The translations under genes were made by a program, and so were the position numbers. A stretch of 64,000 bases of DNA from the NCBI GenBank assembly GCA_963733765.1, contig CAVTEI010000003.1, positions 682,001 to 746,000 on the forward strand, in the 5' to 3' direction. The stretch's first letter is position 1; each line of letters begins with the position of its first letter. A model generated the notes under the pieces. That model had not been told where the DNA came from, did no database searches, and saw only the letters and a list, made by a program, of their open reading frames with translations. The stretch comes from DATKAS01 sp963733765. Its GTDB lineage: Bacteria; Actinomycetota; Acidimicrobiia; Acidimicrobiales; DATKAS01. Below are positions 38,336 through 47,291 of this stretch, piece by piece.

Positions 38336-38788
38336 GTGCGCACGTGCTCGCGTCCAGATTGCGCGGATCCCGCGGTCGTGCTGCTCGGGTTCGACGCCTC
38401 TCGCCGGCTCGCGTGGTTCGCGCCGCTCGACGAGGCGGTCGGTCGCCACAGCGGTGAGCTCTGCCAGCGGCATGCCGAATCGATGGTCGTGCCAAAGGGA
38501 TGGTGGCTGGACGACCAGCGCGTCGACCCCCAGCTGTTCACCCCGCCACCGATTGCTCACGCAACCACCGCCACGGGGGGTCGAGTGAGCAAACGGTCGG
38601 CCGTCACCGAGACCGAACCCGAGCCGCTGCCCCTCGAGGAGGCGCCCGCGCCGTCCGAGACTCAGGAATGGGCGCCGCGGTTCGACCGCGACGACGACCT
38701 CGACGGTCTGCTCAATGCGGGCACGCCACTGCTTGGCCGCGCCTTCAGCGGCCGCCCTCGACCTCAGGGCAGTCGCGGAGCGACGTAG
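38336..38788 (+). CDS. DUF3499-family protein
   Basis: 150 residues from GTG at 38336. RTCSRPDCADPAVVLLGFD and the later LCQRHAESMVVPKGWWL give a C-x4-C...C-x2-H zinc-ribbon-like set characteristic of DUF3499, an actinobacterial family. The C-terminal half is acidic and Pro-rich with no visible fold. It overlaps the convergent methyltransferase by 25 bp. Function unknown. Confidence 0.85.
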   Translation: MRTCSRPDCADPAVVLLGFDASRRLAWFAPLDEAVGRHSGELCQRHAESMVVPKGWWLDDQRVDPQLFTPPPIAHATTATGGRVSKRSAVTETEPEPLPLEEAPAPSETQEWAPRFDRDDDLDGLLNAGTPLLGRAFSGRPRPQGSRGAT

Positions 38789-39591
38789 ATCGGCGTCAGG
38801 TAGGGGCGTTCCACGACACCGCCGAACTCGTCGCGTGCGAGCGCTTCGAGCGCGTCGAGCACCTCGGTTCGCTGGCCGGGTGGCAGAGCGAGCCACGGTG
38901 AGAACGAGGCGAACAGCGCTCGCGCCTCCTCAGGGGTGTGCCGGCCCGTCCACGACACCGACTCGTGGTGGACCGGGCCGAAGCGTTGCGAGGCGTCGAT
39001 CTCCGCGATCCTCGCCTCTGCGTCGAGGGCGTACATGTGCGGACCCGAGCCGGGGGTCGCCGCGCTCGGCGTGTCGATGAGCTCAGGCGCAAGCCGTTCG
39101 AGCACCGGGAGGAGCGCCTCGTGGAACGGGTCGGGGCGGCTGAGGTCGCCGAAGGCGTTCCACCACAGCGCGAGTGATCCGCTCGGCCGGAGGATGTCGG
39201 CGGCGCGCTGCAGCCCGACAGGTAGCGGGACCCAATGGAACGACGTCGCCGCCGCGACGATGTCGAACAACTCGGGCTCGAGGTCGACCTCCTCGAACGC
39301 GCCGTGCAGGACGCGCAGCGGCCGACTCTCGAACTTGGATTCGAGGAAGGTGGCGAACTCGGCGCCCAGCTCGACGACCGTGACGGAAGCGCCGAGGTCG
39401 AGCATCCGCGCCGTGGCTTGGCCGGTGCCGGCGCCGATCTCGAGCACGTCGGTGCCCGGCCCGAGGCCGCATCGCTCGGCGAGTACCTCGAAGACACGCT
39501 CGGGGTAGCCCGGTCGCCCCTCGTCGTAGGCGCTGACGTCCGTCGTGAAGAGCCCGCGCCGGTCCTTGTACAGCTCGAAGGAGTCGCTCAC
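38764..39591 (-). CDS. SAM-dependent class I methyltransferase
   Basis: 275 residues. Motif I is DVLEIGAGTGQATARMLDLG, motif II VTVVELGAEFATFL, and the post-domain FDIVAAATSFHWVPLPVGLQ resembles small-molecule methyltransferases of the YcgJ/UbiE group. The GTG at 39591 overlaps the amidase stop (GTGA), so it is coupled third in the GH63-amidase-methyltransferase operon. Substrate unknown. Confidence 0.9.
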   Translation of the reverse strand: MSDSFELYKDRRGLFTTDVSAYDEGRPGYPERVFEVLAERCGLGPGTDVLEIGAGTGQATARMLDLGASVTVVELGAEFATFLESKFESRPLRVLHGAFEEVDLEPELFDIVAAATSFHWVPLPVGLQRAADILRPSGSLALWWNAFGDLSRPDPFHEALLPVLERLAPELIDTPSAATPGSGPHMYALDAEARIAEIDASQRFGPVHHESVSWTGRHTPEEARALFASFSPWLALPPGQRTEVLDALEALARDEFGGVVERPYLTPIYVAPRLP

Positions 39592-40457
39592 CCGGTCGGA
39601 GTCTTTCCGTCGCTCGTCAGCAGCGGGCCGTAGAGGTCGGGACGGCGATCGCGGAACAGGCCCCATCCGGCGCGATCAGCGCGTGCCGCATCGAGGTCGA
39701 GCTCGGCCACGATCGTCGCGGTGCTCGTACGGTCGGCCTCCGCGAGAGGTCGGCCGCGGTGGTCGACGATGAAGGACGAGCCGTAGAACGTGAGCTCGCC
39801 TTCCGTGCCGACGCGGTTTGCCGCGGCAAGCGGGACCGCGTTGCAGACCGCGTGACCATCCATCGCTCGCCTCCACATGTCGGCGGTGTCGTTGTCGGCC
39901 TGGTCGCCGATCTCGCTGCCGATCGCGGTCGGGTACAGCAGGACGTCCGCGCCGAGCAGCGCCATCGCGCGCGCGGCTTCGGGGAACCACTGGTCCCAGC
40001 AGATCCCGACCCCGATCGTGCCGTGTCGCGTCGCCCAGGCGCGAAAGCCTGTGTCGCCAGGGTTGAAATAGAACTTCTCCTCATACCCCGGACCGTCCGG
40101 GATGTGCGACTTGCGGTAGGTGCCGAGCACCTCACCGTCCTCGACGACGGCCACCGAGTTGTAGTGCGCCTGCCCGGAGCGCTCGAAGAACGACACCGGT
40201 ACGACAGCGCCGCGACCGGCCGTGACCTTGCAGATCGCGACGATGCCGGGGTCCTCCTCGACCGGCGACGCCCACGCGAACCATTCCTGGCGCTCCGTCT
40301 GGCAGAAGTACTGCCCCGCGAACAGCTCTTGCGGAAGGACGATGTCCGCGCCGGCGTCGAGCGCGGCAGCGACGAGGTCCGCCATGTCGGTGATGTTCTC
40401 GGAGTGATCGGGACCGCAGGCTTTCTGGATCACCGCGAGGACTGGCCGCGAGTTCAC
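39588..40457 (-). CDS. Nitrilase-superfamily amidase (N-carbamoylputrescine amidase-like)
   Basis: 289 residues from GTG at 40457. The Glu-Lys-Cys triad lies in DIVLPQELFAGQYFCQ (Glu), GTYRKSHIPDGPGYEEKFYF (Lys) and GVGICWDQWFPEAARAMALL (Cys). The CWDQWFPE and FNPGDTGF blocks are characteristic of AguB, which makes putrescine from carbamoylputrescine. The GTG overlaps the GH63-like stop (GTGA). No agmatine deiminase is beside it, so polyamine use is inferred from similarity. Confidence 0.9.
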   Translation of the reverse strand: MNSRPVLAVIQKACGPDHSENITDMADLVAAALDAGADIVLPQELFAGQYFCQTERQEWFAWASPVEEDPGIVAICKVTAGRGAVVPVSFFERSGQAHYNSVAVVEDGEVLGTYRKSHIPDGPGYEEKFYFNPGDTGFRAWATRHGTIGVGICWDQWFPEAARAMALLGADVLLYPTAIGSEIGDQADNDTADMWRRAMDGHAVCNAVPLAAANRVGTEGELTFYGSSFIVDHRGRPLAEADRTSTATIVAELDLDAARADRAGWGLFRDRRPDLYGPLLTSDGKTPTG

Positions 40458-43105
40458 TGGTCCACGGTCGAGTCCACAGTCGAGCCGCTCTGGCGGATGA
40501 GCTTGGCGACGAGCGCGGTCCAGCCGGTCTGGTGGGCAGCCCCGAGGCCCTTGCCGCTGTCGCCGTGGAAGTACTCGTAGTACGTGATGTGGTCGCGCCA
40601 GTGGGGGTCGTTGTCGAAGAGCAGGTGGCCGCCGTTCGACGGCCGGCCGCCCTCGTTCGGAAGGAACAGGCCGATGAGTCGCCTCGACAGCTCGGCGGCG
40701 ACGCCGGACAAGTCGTCGAACTGTCCCGATCCCACCGGCATCTCGACCGTGAACTCCGGACCGAGGTAGTGGTGGAAGCGCTGCAGCGACTCGATCATGA
40801 GGTAGTTCACCGGGAACCACACGGGGCCGCGCCAGTTCGAGTTGCCGCCGAACATCCCGGTGGTGGATTCACCCGGCTGGTAGCTCACCGAGTAGTCGTC
40901 GTTGCCGAGCATGAGCGAGACCGGGTGCCGCTCGTGGATCTTCGAGAGCGAGCGCAATCCGTTCGGCGAGAGGAACTCGTCCTCGTCGAGCATGCGAGCA
41001 AGGATTCGGCGAAGGCGGTCGGGTCCGACGAGCGACATGAGCCGACGCTCGCCCACGCCGGGTCGGTTCATCGTGAAGATGTTGGCGCAGAGGTCCGGGC
41101 GGTTCTTCTGGAACCAGCGCATGCGCTCGGCGAAATCCGGCAGCAGGTCGAACACACGTGGCTCGATCGTCTCCACCGCGAACAGCGGGATCAGGCCGAC
41201 GAACGAGCGGACCTTCAACGGGATGTGCTGCTGGCCGATGTCGAGCACGTCGTAGAAGAAGCCGTCGTCCTCGTTCCAGAGGGAGAGCCCCTCGCCGCCG
41301 AGGTTGTTGGCTGCGTGCGCGATGTAGAGGAAGTGCTCGAAGAACTTCGTCGCCACGTCCTCGTAGGACTTGTTGATCTGCGCCAGCTCGAGCGCGATCG
41401 CGAGCATGTTCAGGCAGTACATCGCCATCCAGCTCGTCGCGTCGGATTGGGCCAGGCGCCCGCCGTCGGGCAGCGGGGCCGACCGATCGAAGAGGCCGAT
41501 GTTGTCGAGGCCGAGGAAGCCACCCTCGAAGACGTTCAGTCCCGCCGCGTCCTTGCGGTTCACCCACCAGCTGAAGTTGATGAGCAGCTTGTGGAAGATC
41601 CGCTCGAGGAACTCAGTGTCCTTCTTGCCGGTGCGAGCGCCGTCGATCTTGTAGACGCGCCATGCCGCCCACGCGTGCACCGGCGGGTTCACGTCGTTGA
41701 ACGCCCACTCGTACGCGGGGAGCTGTCCGTTCGGGTGCATGTACCACTCGCGGCAGAACAGCAGCAGCTGTTCCTTCGCGAAGTCAGGATCGACGATCGC
41801 CATCGGGAGCATGTGGAACGCGAGGTCCCACGCGGCGTACCAGGGGTACTCCCACTCGTCGGGCATCGAGATGATGTCGGCGTTGTAGAGGTGCATCCAC
41901 TCCGAGTTGCGTCCGTTCTCCCGACCGGCCGGCGGCGGAGGCATCGCGGGGTCACCTTCGAGCCACTCCCTCACGTCGTATCGGAAGTGCTTCTTCGCCC
42001 ACAGCAGGCCGGCGATCGCCCGGCGTTGCACATCGCGGAGCGGACTTCCCACCGGCACGTCCGCGAGGTCGTCGAAGAACTCGTCCGCTTCCTCGCGACG
42101 CGAGCGCAGCACGTCGTCGAAGTCGGTGCCGACGCCCTCCCCCTCGGGACGGACGTTCGTGAGCCGGACGCGGACGCTGACCGACGCGCCAGCGGGCACG
42201 TCGAAGCGGTACCAGGCCGAGCCTTTCGTTCCGAACTGCGCCGGGTTGACGCTTTCCATGCCGGAGATCACGTGGTCGTTGATGCCGTCCTTCGGGAACG
42301 GAGTCACGTTCTGGATCCCCCACAGCCGCTGCGTGTTCGTCTCGTTCTCGCAGAAGAGAAGCTGCGGGCGGTCGTCGCAGACGAGCCAGCGGGAGCCGAG
42401 AGAGCCGTGGGTGGTCTCGATGACGTTGTGCGCGACGGCACGGAGCTGCGCACGCCGGTTGTCTCGTCCCCACGACCACGTGTTGCGGAACCACACCGTG
42501 GGGAGGATGTGGAGAGGGGCCGTCTCCGGGCCGCGATTGCGCGCCTCGATGAGGATGCAGATGTCGTCGGGCGCGCTCTTCGCGTACGTGAGCTCGACAT
42601 CGAAGTACCGGGACTCCTCGAACACGCCGGTGTCGACGAGCTCGTACTCGTCCTCTTCACGGCCTCGGTGCCGGTTGCCCTCGACGAGGTCGGCGTAGGG
42701 GAACGCGCGTTGTGGGTACTTGTACAACCAGCGCATGTACGAGTGCGTCGGCGTCGAGTCGAGCGCCCACCAGTACTCCTTCGCGTCTTCGCCGTGGTTG
42801 CCTTCGGAGTTCGTCAGGCCGAAGAGGCGTTCTTTCAGGATGGCGTCGTTCGTGTTCCACAGCGCGACGGAGAAGCACAGGTGCTGCCAGTGGTCGCTGA
42901 TGCCGCCCAGGCCGTCCTCGCCCCAGCGATACGCGCGCGAGCGGGCGTGCTCGTGAGGAAACGAGTCCCACGCGGTGCCTCCGGGGCTGTAGTCCTCGCG
43001 CACGGTGCCCCACTGGCGCGCCGAGAGGTAGGGACCCCACCGTCTCCACAGCGCCACCCGGGTGCGATCCTCGTCGAGTCGGCCTTGTTCGGCGTCATTG
43101 CTCAT
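40454..43105 (-). CDS. GH63-like glucosidase (MGH1-like glycoside hydrolase)
   Basis: 883 residues from the ATG at 43105. It is an (alpha/alpha)6-barrel hydrolase of the GH63/MGH1 group that releases glucose or mannose residues from oligosaccharides or glycosides. Recognisable blocks are SPGGTAWDSFPHEHARSRAY, WNTNDAILKERLFGLTNSEG, YPWYAAWDLAFHMLPMAIVD, AYEWAFNDVNPPVHAWAAWR and GNSNWRGPVWFPVNYLMIES. There is no signal peptide, so it acts inside the cell. It heads a coupled operon with an amidase and a methyltransferase. Substrate is not known. Confidence 0.88.
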   Translation of the reverse strand: MSNDAEQGRLDEDRTRVALWRRWGPYLSARQWGTVREDYSPGGTAWDSFPHEHARSRAYRWGEDGLGGISDHWQHLCFSVALWNTNDAILKERLFGLTNSEGNHGEDAKEYWWALDSTPTHSYMRWLYKYPQRAFPYADLVEGNRHRGREEDEYELVDTGVFEESRYFDVELTYAKSAPDDICILIEARNRGPETAPLHILPTVWFRNTWSWGRDNRRAQLRAVAHNVIETTHGSLGSRWLVCDDRPQLLFCENETNTQRLWGIQNVTPFPKDGINDHVISGMESVNPAQFGTKGSAWYRFDVPAGASVSVRVRLTNVRPEGEGVGTDFDDVLRSRREEADEFFDDLADVPVGSPLRDVQRRAIAGLLWAKKHFRYDVREWLEGDPAMPPPPAGRENGRNSEWMHLYNADIISMPDEWEYPWYAAWDLAFHMLPMAIVDPDFAKEQLLLFCREWYMHPNGQLPAYEWAFNDVNPPVHAWAAWRVYKIDGARTGKKDTEFLERIFHKLLINFSWWVNRKDAAGLNVFEGGFLGLDNIGLFDRSAPLPDGGRLAQSDATSWMAMYCLNMLAIALELAQINKSYEDVATKFFEHFLYIAHAANNLGGEGLSLWNEDDGFFYDVLDIGQQHIPLKVRSFVGLIPLFAVETIEPRVFDLLPDFAERMRWFQKNRPDLCANIFTMNRPGVGERRLMSLVGPDRLRRILARMLDEDEFLSPNGLRSLSKIHERHPVSLMLGNDDYSVSYQPGESTTGMFGGNSNWRGPVWFPVNYLMIESLQRFHHYLGPEFTVEMPVGSGQFDDLSGVAAELSRRLIGLFLPNEGGRPSNGGHLLFDNDPHWRDHITYYEYFHGDSGKGLGAAHQTGWTALVAKLIRQSGSTVDSTVDQ

Positions 43106-43173
43106 GGGTCCGGGCAGTTTATGAAGGCGTCGCGCACCCTGCCGGAGCGTGAAGTGACAAGTAGCGTCCGCTC

Positions 43174-44286
43174 GTGAGCATCGAGCGTGAGTTCGTCGGC
43201 CTGACGTCTCCCACCGCGGGACGCGCCGGCGCGGGCGGCCATCCCTGCCAAGGCGTGTACCACCGTCCGAGCGGCGCGTCACCCACGACCGCGTTCATCG
43301 CCACTCACTACAACGTCGACTTCAGCGAGCACTATCTCGCCGCCTACATGGCCGAGCGCGGCTACGGCTTCCTCGGATGGAACACGCGCTTTCGTGGCAA
43401 CGAGGCCTACTTCCTCGCGGATCAGGCCCTGGTCGACATCGGAGTCGGAGTGCGGTGGCTGCGTGAGGTGGCAGGCGTCGAGCGGGTGGTGTTGCTCGGC
43501 AACTCCGGCGGCGGGTCGCTCATGGCGCTCTATCAGTCACAGGCGGTGAGCCCCTCGATGACCGCGCCACCCGGGCTCAAGGTCGCGGAGGCAGTCCGCG
43601 ATCTGCTCCCCGGTGACCTCTATGTGTCGGTCGCGTCGCATCCCGGCCGGCCCGAGGTGCTCACGGCGTGGATGGACCCGTCGGTCACCGACGAGCACGA
43701 CCCGATCGGCACCGACGCGGACCTCGACATGTACGACGACCGCCACGGCCCGCCGTACAAGGTCGACTTCATCGCGCGCTACCGCGCCGCCCAGATCGAG
43801 CGGAATCGCCGGATCAGCGCGTGGTGCCACAGCGAGCTCGGTCGCTTGGCGTCGTACGGATTGACCGACCGCCTCTTCGTCGTGCGCCGAACATGGGCCG
43901 ATCTTCGCTTCGTCGACGGCGCGATCGACCCCTCGAATCGCACGGTGCCGCTCTGCTACGCGGGTGATCCCCAGCGAGCGAACAGCAGCGTTTTCGGCAT
44001 CGGAGCGGTGAACACCCTGCGGACCTGGCTCTCGATGTGGAGCCTCGACGACTCACCGTGCAGCGCGGCGAAGCACCTTCCGATGATCACGTTGCCGGGA
44101 CTGGTGGTACAGGCCGACTCCGACACCGGCGTGTTCCCGAGTGATGCAGCCGGGATCCACAACGGCCTCGGATCGAGCGACAAGCAGATCTTGACGCTCG
44201 AGGGCGATCACTACTTCCTCAACCCCGGGAACGCTCGCGACAACCTCGCCGACACGATCGCCGCGTGGGTCACAGAGCGGACGTGA
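43174..44286 (+). CDS. Alpha/beta-hydrolase
   Basis: 370 residues from GTG at 43174. The nucleophile elbow is LLGNSGGGSLMALYQS; GLVVQADSDTGVFPSDAAGI carries a candidate acid and LEGDHYFLNPGNARDNLADT the His. A long insertion (about 120-240, SVASHPGRPEVLTAWMDPS and beyond) forms the cap. It resembles large actinobacterial esterase or amidase-like hydrolases. It overlaps the convergent MBL gene by 17 bp. Substrate unknown. Confidence 0.86.
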   Translation: MSIEREFVGLTSPTAGRAGAGGHPCQGVYHRPSGASPTTAFIATHYNVDFSEHYLAAYMAERGYGFLGWNTRFRGNEAYFLADQALVDIGVGVRWLREVAGVERVVLLGNSGGGSLMALYQSQAVSPSMTAPPGLKVAEAVRDLLPGDLYVSVASHPGRPEVLTAWMDPSVTDEHDPIGTDADLDMYDDRHGPPYKVDFIARYRAAQIERNRRISAWCHSELGRLASYGLTDRLFVVRRTWADLRFVDGAIDPSNRTVPLCYAGDPQRANSSVFGIGAVNTLRTWLSMWSLDDSPCSAAKHLPMITLPGLVVQADSDTGVFPSDAAGIHNGLGSSDKQILTLEGDHYFLNPGNARDNLADTIAAWVTERT

Positions 44287-44992
44287 AGCGCTTCTCATAG
44301 TCGTCGGCGAGTGCGTTGAGCGCGGCGCGGCCGTCGCCGCTGAACGACGCGCCGTGCATGACCGCGATGGTCGTCGGTGCGAGCTCCGCGAGACGCCGGA
44401 TTGTGGGCGCGGTGTCGGGCGTGAGGCAGGTGGCGTGAAACATGTCTTCGGCCGCGGCCGCAACTCCGACGATGTCGTCGGACGTGACCGGTGCGGGATC
44501 ACCGAGGTTGGAGAACAAGTCGCCGGCGAAGAGCGTGCCGGTCGTCTCGTCGTACAGGAGGCGGGCCTCCCAGCCGTGGGGGACGTGCGGCGTGTCGATG
44601 TGGCGAACCCGGTGCGTGCCGAGCTCGAGCACCTGCCCGTCGACCATCGGCAGGGGCGGTCGATCAGCGAGGTCGTTGAGCGAGACCATGCAGCCCATGA
44701 CGCCGTGCGCGACGGTGGCATGTGGCGCGGCAGCGAGGAGCAGGTTCATGGAGCCACACTCGTCGGATTCGACGTGGCCGAAAGTGATCCAGCGGAGGCT
44801 CTCGACCGGCCTGATCGAAGCGATCGCCTCGGACACGAGAGGGAACATCCCGCGGGGACCGGTGTGGAACAGCAGCGGCTGCTCATCGTCGATGAGGAAC
44901 TGGTTGAACGTGAAGCCGGTCGGGCCGACGTCGGGAACGAAGGTCGAGAGGCGGTAGGTGTGGTCGGCGATTTCGGTGATGGATGTCTGCAT
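44270..44992 (-). CDS. MBL-fold di-iron oxygen-binding (ODP-type) protein
   Basis: 240 residues from the ATG at 44992. LRWITFGHVESDECGSMNLL gives the H-x-E-x-D di-iron signature of flavodiiron and ODP proteins rather than the HxHxDH of ordinary hydrolases. TLFAGDLFSNLGDPAPV and AVMHGASFSGDGRAAL supply the distal ligands. ODPs bind O2 or NO and can act as sensors. It is the third gene of tetR-mycothiol isomerase-ODP. Confidence 0.85.
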   Translation of the reverse strand: MQTSITEIADHTYRLSTFVPDVGPTGFTFNQFLIDDEQPLLFHTGPRGMFPLVSEAIASIRPVESLRWITFGHVESDECGSMNLLLAAAPHATVAHGVMGCMVSLNDLADRPPLPMVDGQVLELGTHRVRHIDTPHVPHGWEARLLYDETTGTLFAGDLFSNLGDPAPVTSDDIVGVAAAAEDMFHATCLTPDTAPTIRRLAELAPTTIAVMHGASFSGDGRAALNALADDYEKRFTSAL

Positions 44993-45003
44993 GACAGGTC
45001 CTC

Positions 45004-45762
45004 TCAGAGGGGAAGCGGGTTGCTGAGGATGCCGTCGCCGTGGGCGCGCTCGGCGAGGGTGCGCAGGTACGCGACGGCGTCGATCGTGACGACTTCGCCG
45101 CCTTCGCCGTTTCGGAAGCTGCCACCGGCCGGCCCGGTGAGGTGGAGCGTGAACGGCACGTCGTAGATCGTCGCCCATTCGGCGACGTAGTCCGCCATGA
45201 GCCGACCGTCGTGCTCGGCATCGAAGTCGAGCCCGTATCCGAGGGCGTGGGCCATGTCGACGCGGTGCATCCACACGTCGCGGGTGAAGCCGACGTCGAA
45301 GAGATACGCAACCGGCTGCTTGCCGATGATGGGCAGGTTGAGCAGCTTGCGGTTCGCGATGAAGCGGGGGAGCTTCGTGCGGGCGCGGACCGCCTTCGGC
45401 GAGGTCGCGTCCCACTCGGCGATCAGCTCGTCGGTGGTGAGCGCAGCCCGCTCGCGGACCTGCACCTCGTTCATGCCGTCCCACCAGAAGGGGCTGCCGA
45501 GCTCGGCCATCACCGGCTTGCCGTTTCGCTTCTGGCGGACGAACTCGCGCGGCGACACCTGGCTCGCCGCCGACCCGACGACATGCGCGGCCATCGCTCG
45601 GACGTCCCACAGCTCGCAATCCGTTGGCTTCGACCAGTCCTCGGGGGCGATCGCTCGCATCAACGTTCCGAACTTCTCGTTCTCCACGGTGGCGATTCGC
45701 ATCGCCTCGTCGTGGCCGATGCGCTCGATCGTGCTGACGTCACGGGTCGTGGTCATGGTCAT
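45004..45762 (-). CDS. Maleylpyruvate-isomerase-family (mycothiol-dependent/DinB-like) protein
   Basis: 252 residues from the ATG at 45762. The four-helix DinB-type fold is seen in EDWSKPTDCELWDVRAMAAH (first metal-site His) and FTRDVWMHRVDMAHALG (later His residues). The family includes mycothiol-dependent maleylpyruvate isomerase. A length of 252 fits the TIGR03083-type group. The ATG overlaps the tetR stop (ATGA), so the pair is coupled. Confidence 0.85.
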   Translation of the reverse strand: MTMTTTRDVSTIERIGHDEAMRIATVENEKFGTLMRAIAPEDWSKPTDCELWDVRAMAAHVVGSAASQVSPREFVRQKRNGKPVMAELGSPFWWDGMNEVQVRERAALTTDELIAEWDATSPKAVRARTKLPRFIANRKLLNLPIIGKQPVAYLFDVGFTRDVWMHRVDMAHALGYGLDFDAEHDGRLMADYVAEWATIYDVPFTLHLTGPAGGSFRNGEGGEVVTIDAVAYLRTLAERAHGDGILSNPLPL

Positions 45763-46358
45763 CGTGCAGCCTTTCGGTCGGAGCTGTTGGTGGAGTCGAT
45801 CTCGGCAAAGAACATGGCGAGCACGCGGTCGGTGAGGCCGTCCCACCGATCGCCGCCGGGGTCGTTGGCGGTCTGCTGGTCGGCAAGGCCGGCGACGAGG
45901 GTCGTGAACAGGTCGATGTCCCGTTGTGCGGAGACGCCCGCAGCCGAGAGCTTCGAGCGCACGAGCTCGTAGAACTCGATCGCGGCCGCATACGAGTCCG
46001 GCGAGGGCTCGAAGCCCGGGATCTGGCGCTGAAACATCAGGACGTAGCGCACGACGTCCTCCGTCACGAACTGGAGGAGCATGCGGGTGAGATCGACGAC
46101 TGCTTCGCGGACGTCCTCGGTGGGCGGGAGCGCCTTCGTGCGTTCGACCAGCGCGCGGTTGCCGGCCTCGAACATGGCGTCGTACAGCGCATGCTTCGAC
46201 GCGAAGTACGCGTAGAGCGAGGGCTGACGCAGGTCGACCAAGTCGGCGAGCTCGCGGAGCGAGATGCCGCCCAGTCCATCGCGGTGGGCCAGCGTCCAGG
46301 CCGCGGCCAGGATCTGCTCCCGCTTCGCCTCGCGTCGCCGTGCCCGAGTATCTATCAT
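45759..46358 (-). CDS. TetR-family regulator with tetO-like operators
   Basis: 199 residues. The N-terminal helix-turn-helix is REQILAAAWTLAHRDGLGGI, SLRELADLVDLRQPSLYAYF and ASKHALYDAMFEAG. The C-terminal ligand domain is not TetR(B)-like by inspection. The ATG at 46358 lies inside the first of two operators and about 7 nt past a GATAAT-like -10 box, so the message is probably leaderless. It is coupled to the mycothiol-type gene and the ODP gene downstream, its likely targets. Confidence 0.93.
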   Translation of the reverse strand: MIDTRARRREAKREQILAAAWTLAHRDGLGGISLRELADLVDLRQPSLYAYFASKHALYDAMFEAGNRALVERTKALPPTEDVREAVVDLTRMLLQFVTEDVVRYVLMFQRQIPGFEPSPDSYAAAIEFYELVRSKLSAAGVSAQRDIDLFTTLVAGLADQQTANDPGGDRWDGLTDRVLAMFFAEIDSTNSSDRKAAR

Positions 46359-46366
46359 TGATAGAT
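46350..46366. promoter_or_regulatory. tet-operator-like site O1
   Basis: ATCTATCATTGATAGAT is a perfect 17-bp palindrome with a single central base. Its 13-bp core CTATCATTGATAG equals the core of Tn10 tetO1. It spans the tetR ATG, so bound repressor would block initiation at the transcript's first base. Confidence 0.8.
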
Positions 46367-46395
46367 TATCTATCAGTGATAGATCTTCGTGTCAA
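46365..46395 (-). promoter_or_regulatory. Predicted tetR promoter
   Basis: On the minus strand TTGACA (46390-46395) is followed, after 17 or 19 bp, by TAGATA or GATAAT, and then directly by the ATG. Both operators overlap it. The -35 reaches into the 3' end of the META gene. Confidence 0.55.
46368..46384. promoter_or_regulatory. tet-operator-like site O2
   Basis: ATCTATCAGTGATAGAT is a second perfect 17-bp palindrome, 18 bp centre to centre from O1. Its core CTATCAGTGATAG equals the core of Tn10 tetO2. It covers the -35 to -10 spacer of the predicted tetR promoter. Confidence 0.8.
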
Positions 46396-47202
46396 CCCGC
46401 TGTGTACGTGACCTGGGTGGCGCCGTCGGCGTCCCGCAGCGTGAGGGTGCCGGCGGACACCGAATAGGTCGCGACGTTCGAGAGCGCGGTGAAGTAGGCG
46501 TTCTCCGCAGCCATGACCTCGTCGGGGCAGGCCATCTTCGTGGAGGCGATGGGACCGATGATGAGACCGTCGGCGCCTTCCACGGTGTAGCCGGCGTTGA
46601 ACGTGTTGCAGCCGCCCGAACCCGAGAGGGTGCCGTCCTCCGCGAACGTCGCGGTGAGCGCCTCGGTCTGTGCGTTGGTCTCGACCGCGTCGCTGCCGTT
46701 GTTGACGCCGGTCGCGGTCCAGTCGCCCACGAGGGTTGAGGGGTCGGCTTCGTACACCAGGAGGGTCGTGCCCGCGTCGTCCGTCAGGATCGAGCGCGTC
46801 GCCATCGTCGATGACGAATGACGCGACCTCGGGGAAGAGCTGCAGCAGCGCGTCCTCCTGCGCTTGTACGTCACCGCTGCACGCGCGCTGTGTCATCGCC
46901 CCCATGTCGATCGTCAGGGCGTCGCCGTCGAGCGTGTACGAGCCGTTGAACTGGTTGCACGGCGTGGAGCCTGAGACGGCGTCCGTGGTGAACGACAGGC
47001 TCGCCGGCTCGGCGACCGCCGGGACGGTGTCGCCCGACGCGTCGGTGTACTCCGTCAGCACCCACGACGTGCCGGCGAGTCCGTCGGCGTCCGCGAGGGG
47101 AACGGCGCTGCCCTCCGTCTCCGAGTCGCTGTCGTCGCCGCACGCGACGAGACCGAACAGAACGACCAGGCTGAGGGCAATGACCACGGGACGGCGCAAC
47201 AT
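46392..47202 (-). CDS. Lipoprotein with two META domains (one frameshift)
   Basis: About 269 residues. A lipoprotein signal (VVLFGLVACGDDSDS, lipid-modified Cys near residue 21) precedes two META/DUF306 domains. The first has LAGTSWVLTEYTDASGDTVP and CNQFNGSYTLDGDALTIDMG. An extra base near 46791 then gives TDDAGTTLLVYEADPSTLVG and the second domain with SGSGGCNTFNAGYTVEGADG and MACPDEVMAAENAYF. The domain is tied to HslJ-type envelope stress and drug-resistance proteins. Downstream lies the tetR operon. Confidence 0.85.
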
Positions 47203-47291
47203 GAGAACTCCTCATCGGGGGTGCCCCCAGTCTCGCCGACGCGACGACTGAAGGTCCTGGCACCTCGGTCCACCGGCTGCGATCCGGGTGG

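Noticed and set aside
40532..43177. 881-residue open frame antisense to the GH63-like gene
   Set aside because: It is the complement of a gene with strong GH63 motifs; high GC keeps the opposite strand open. Its translation is Val/Arg/Glu-rich with no family signature.
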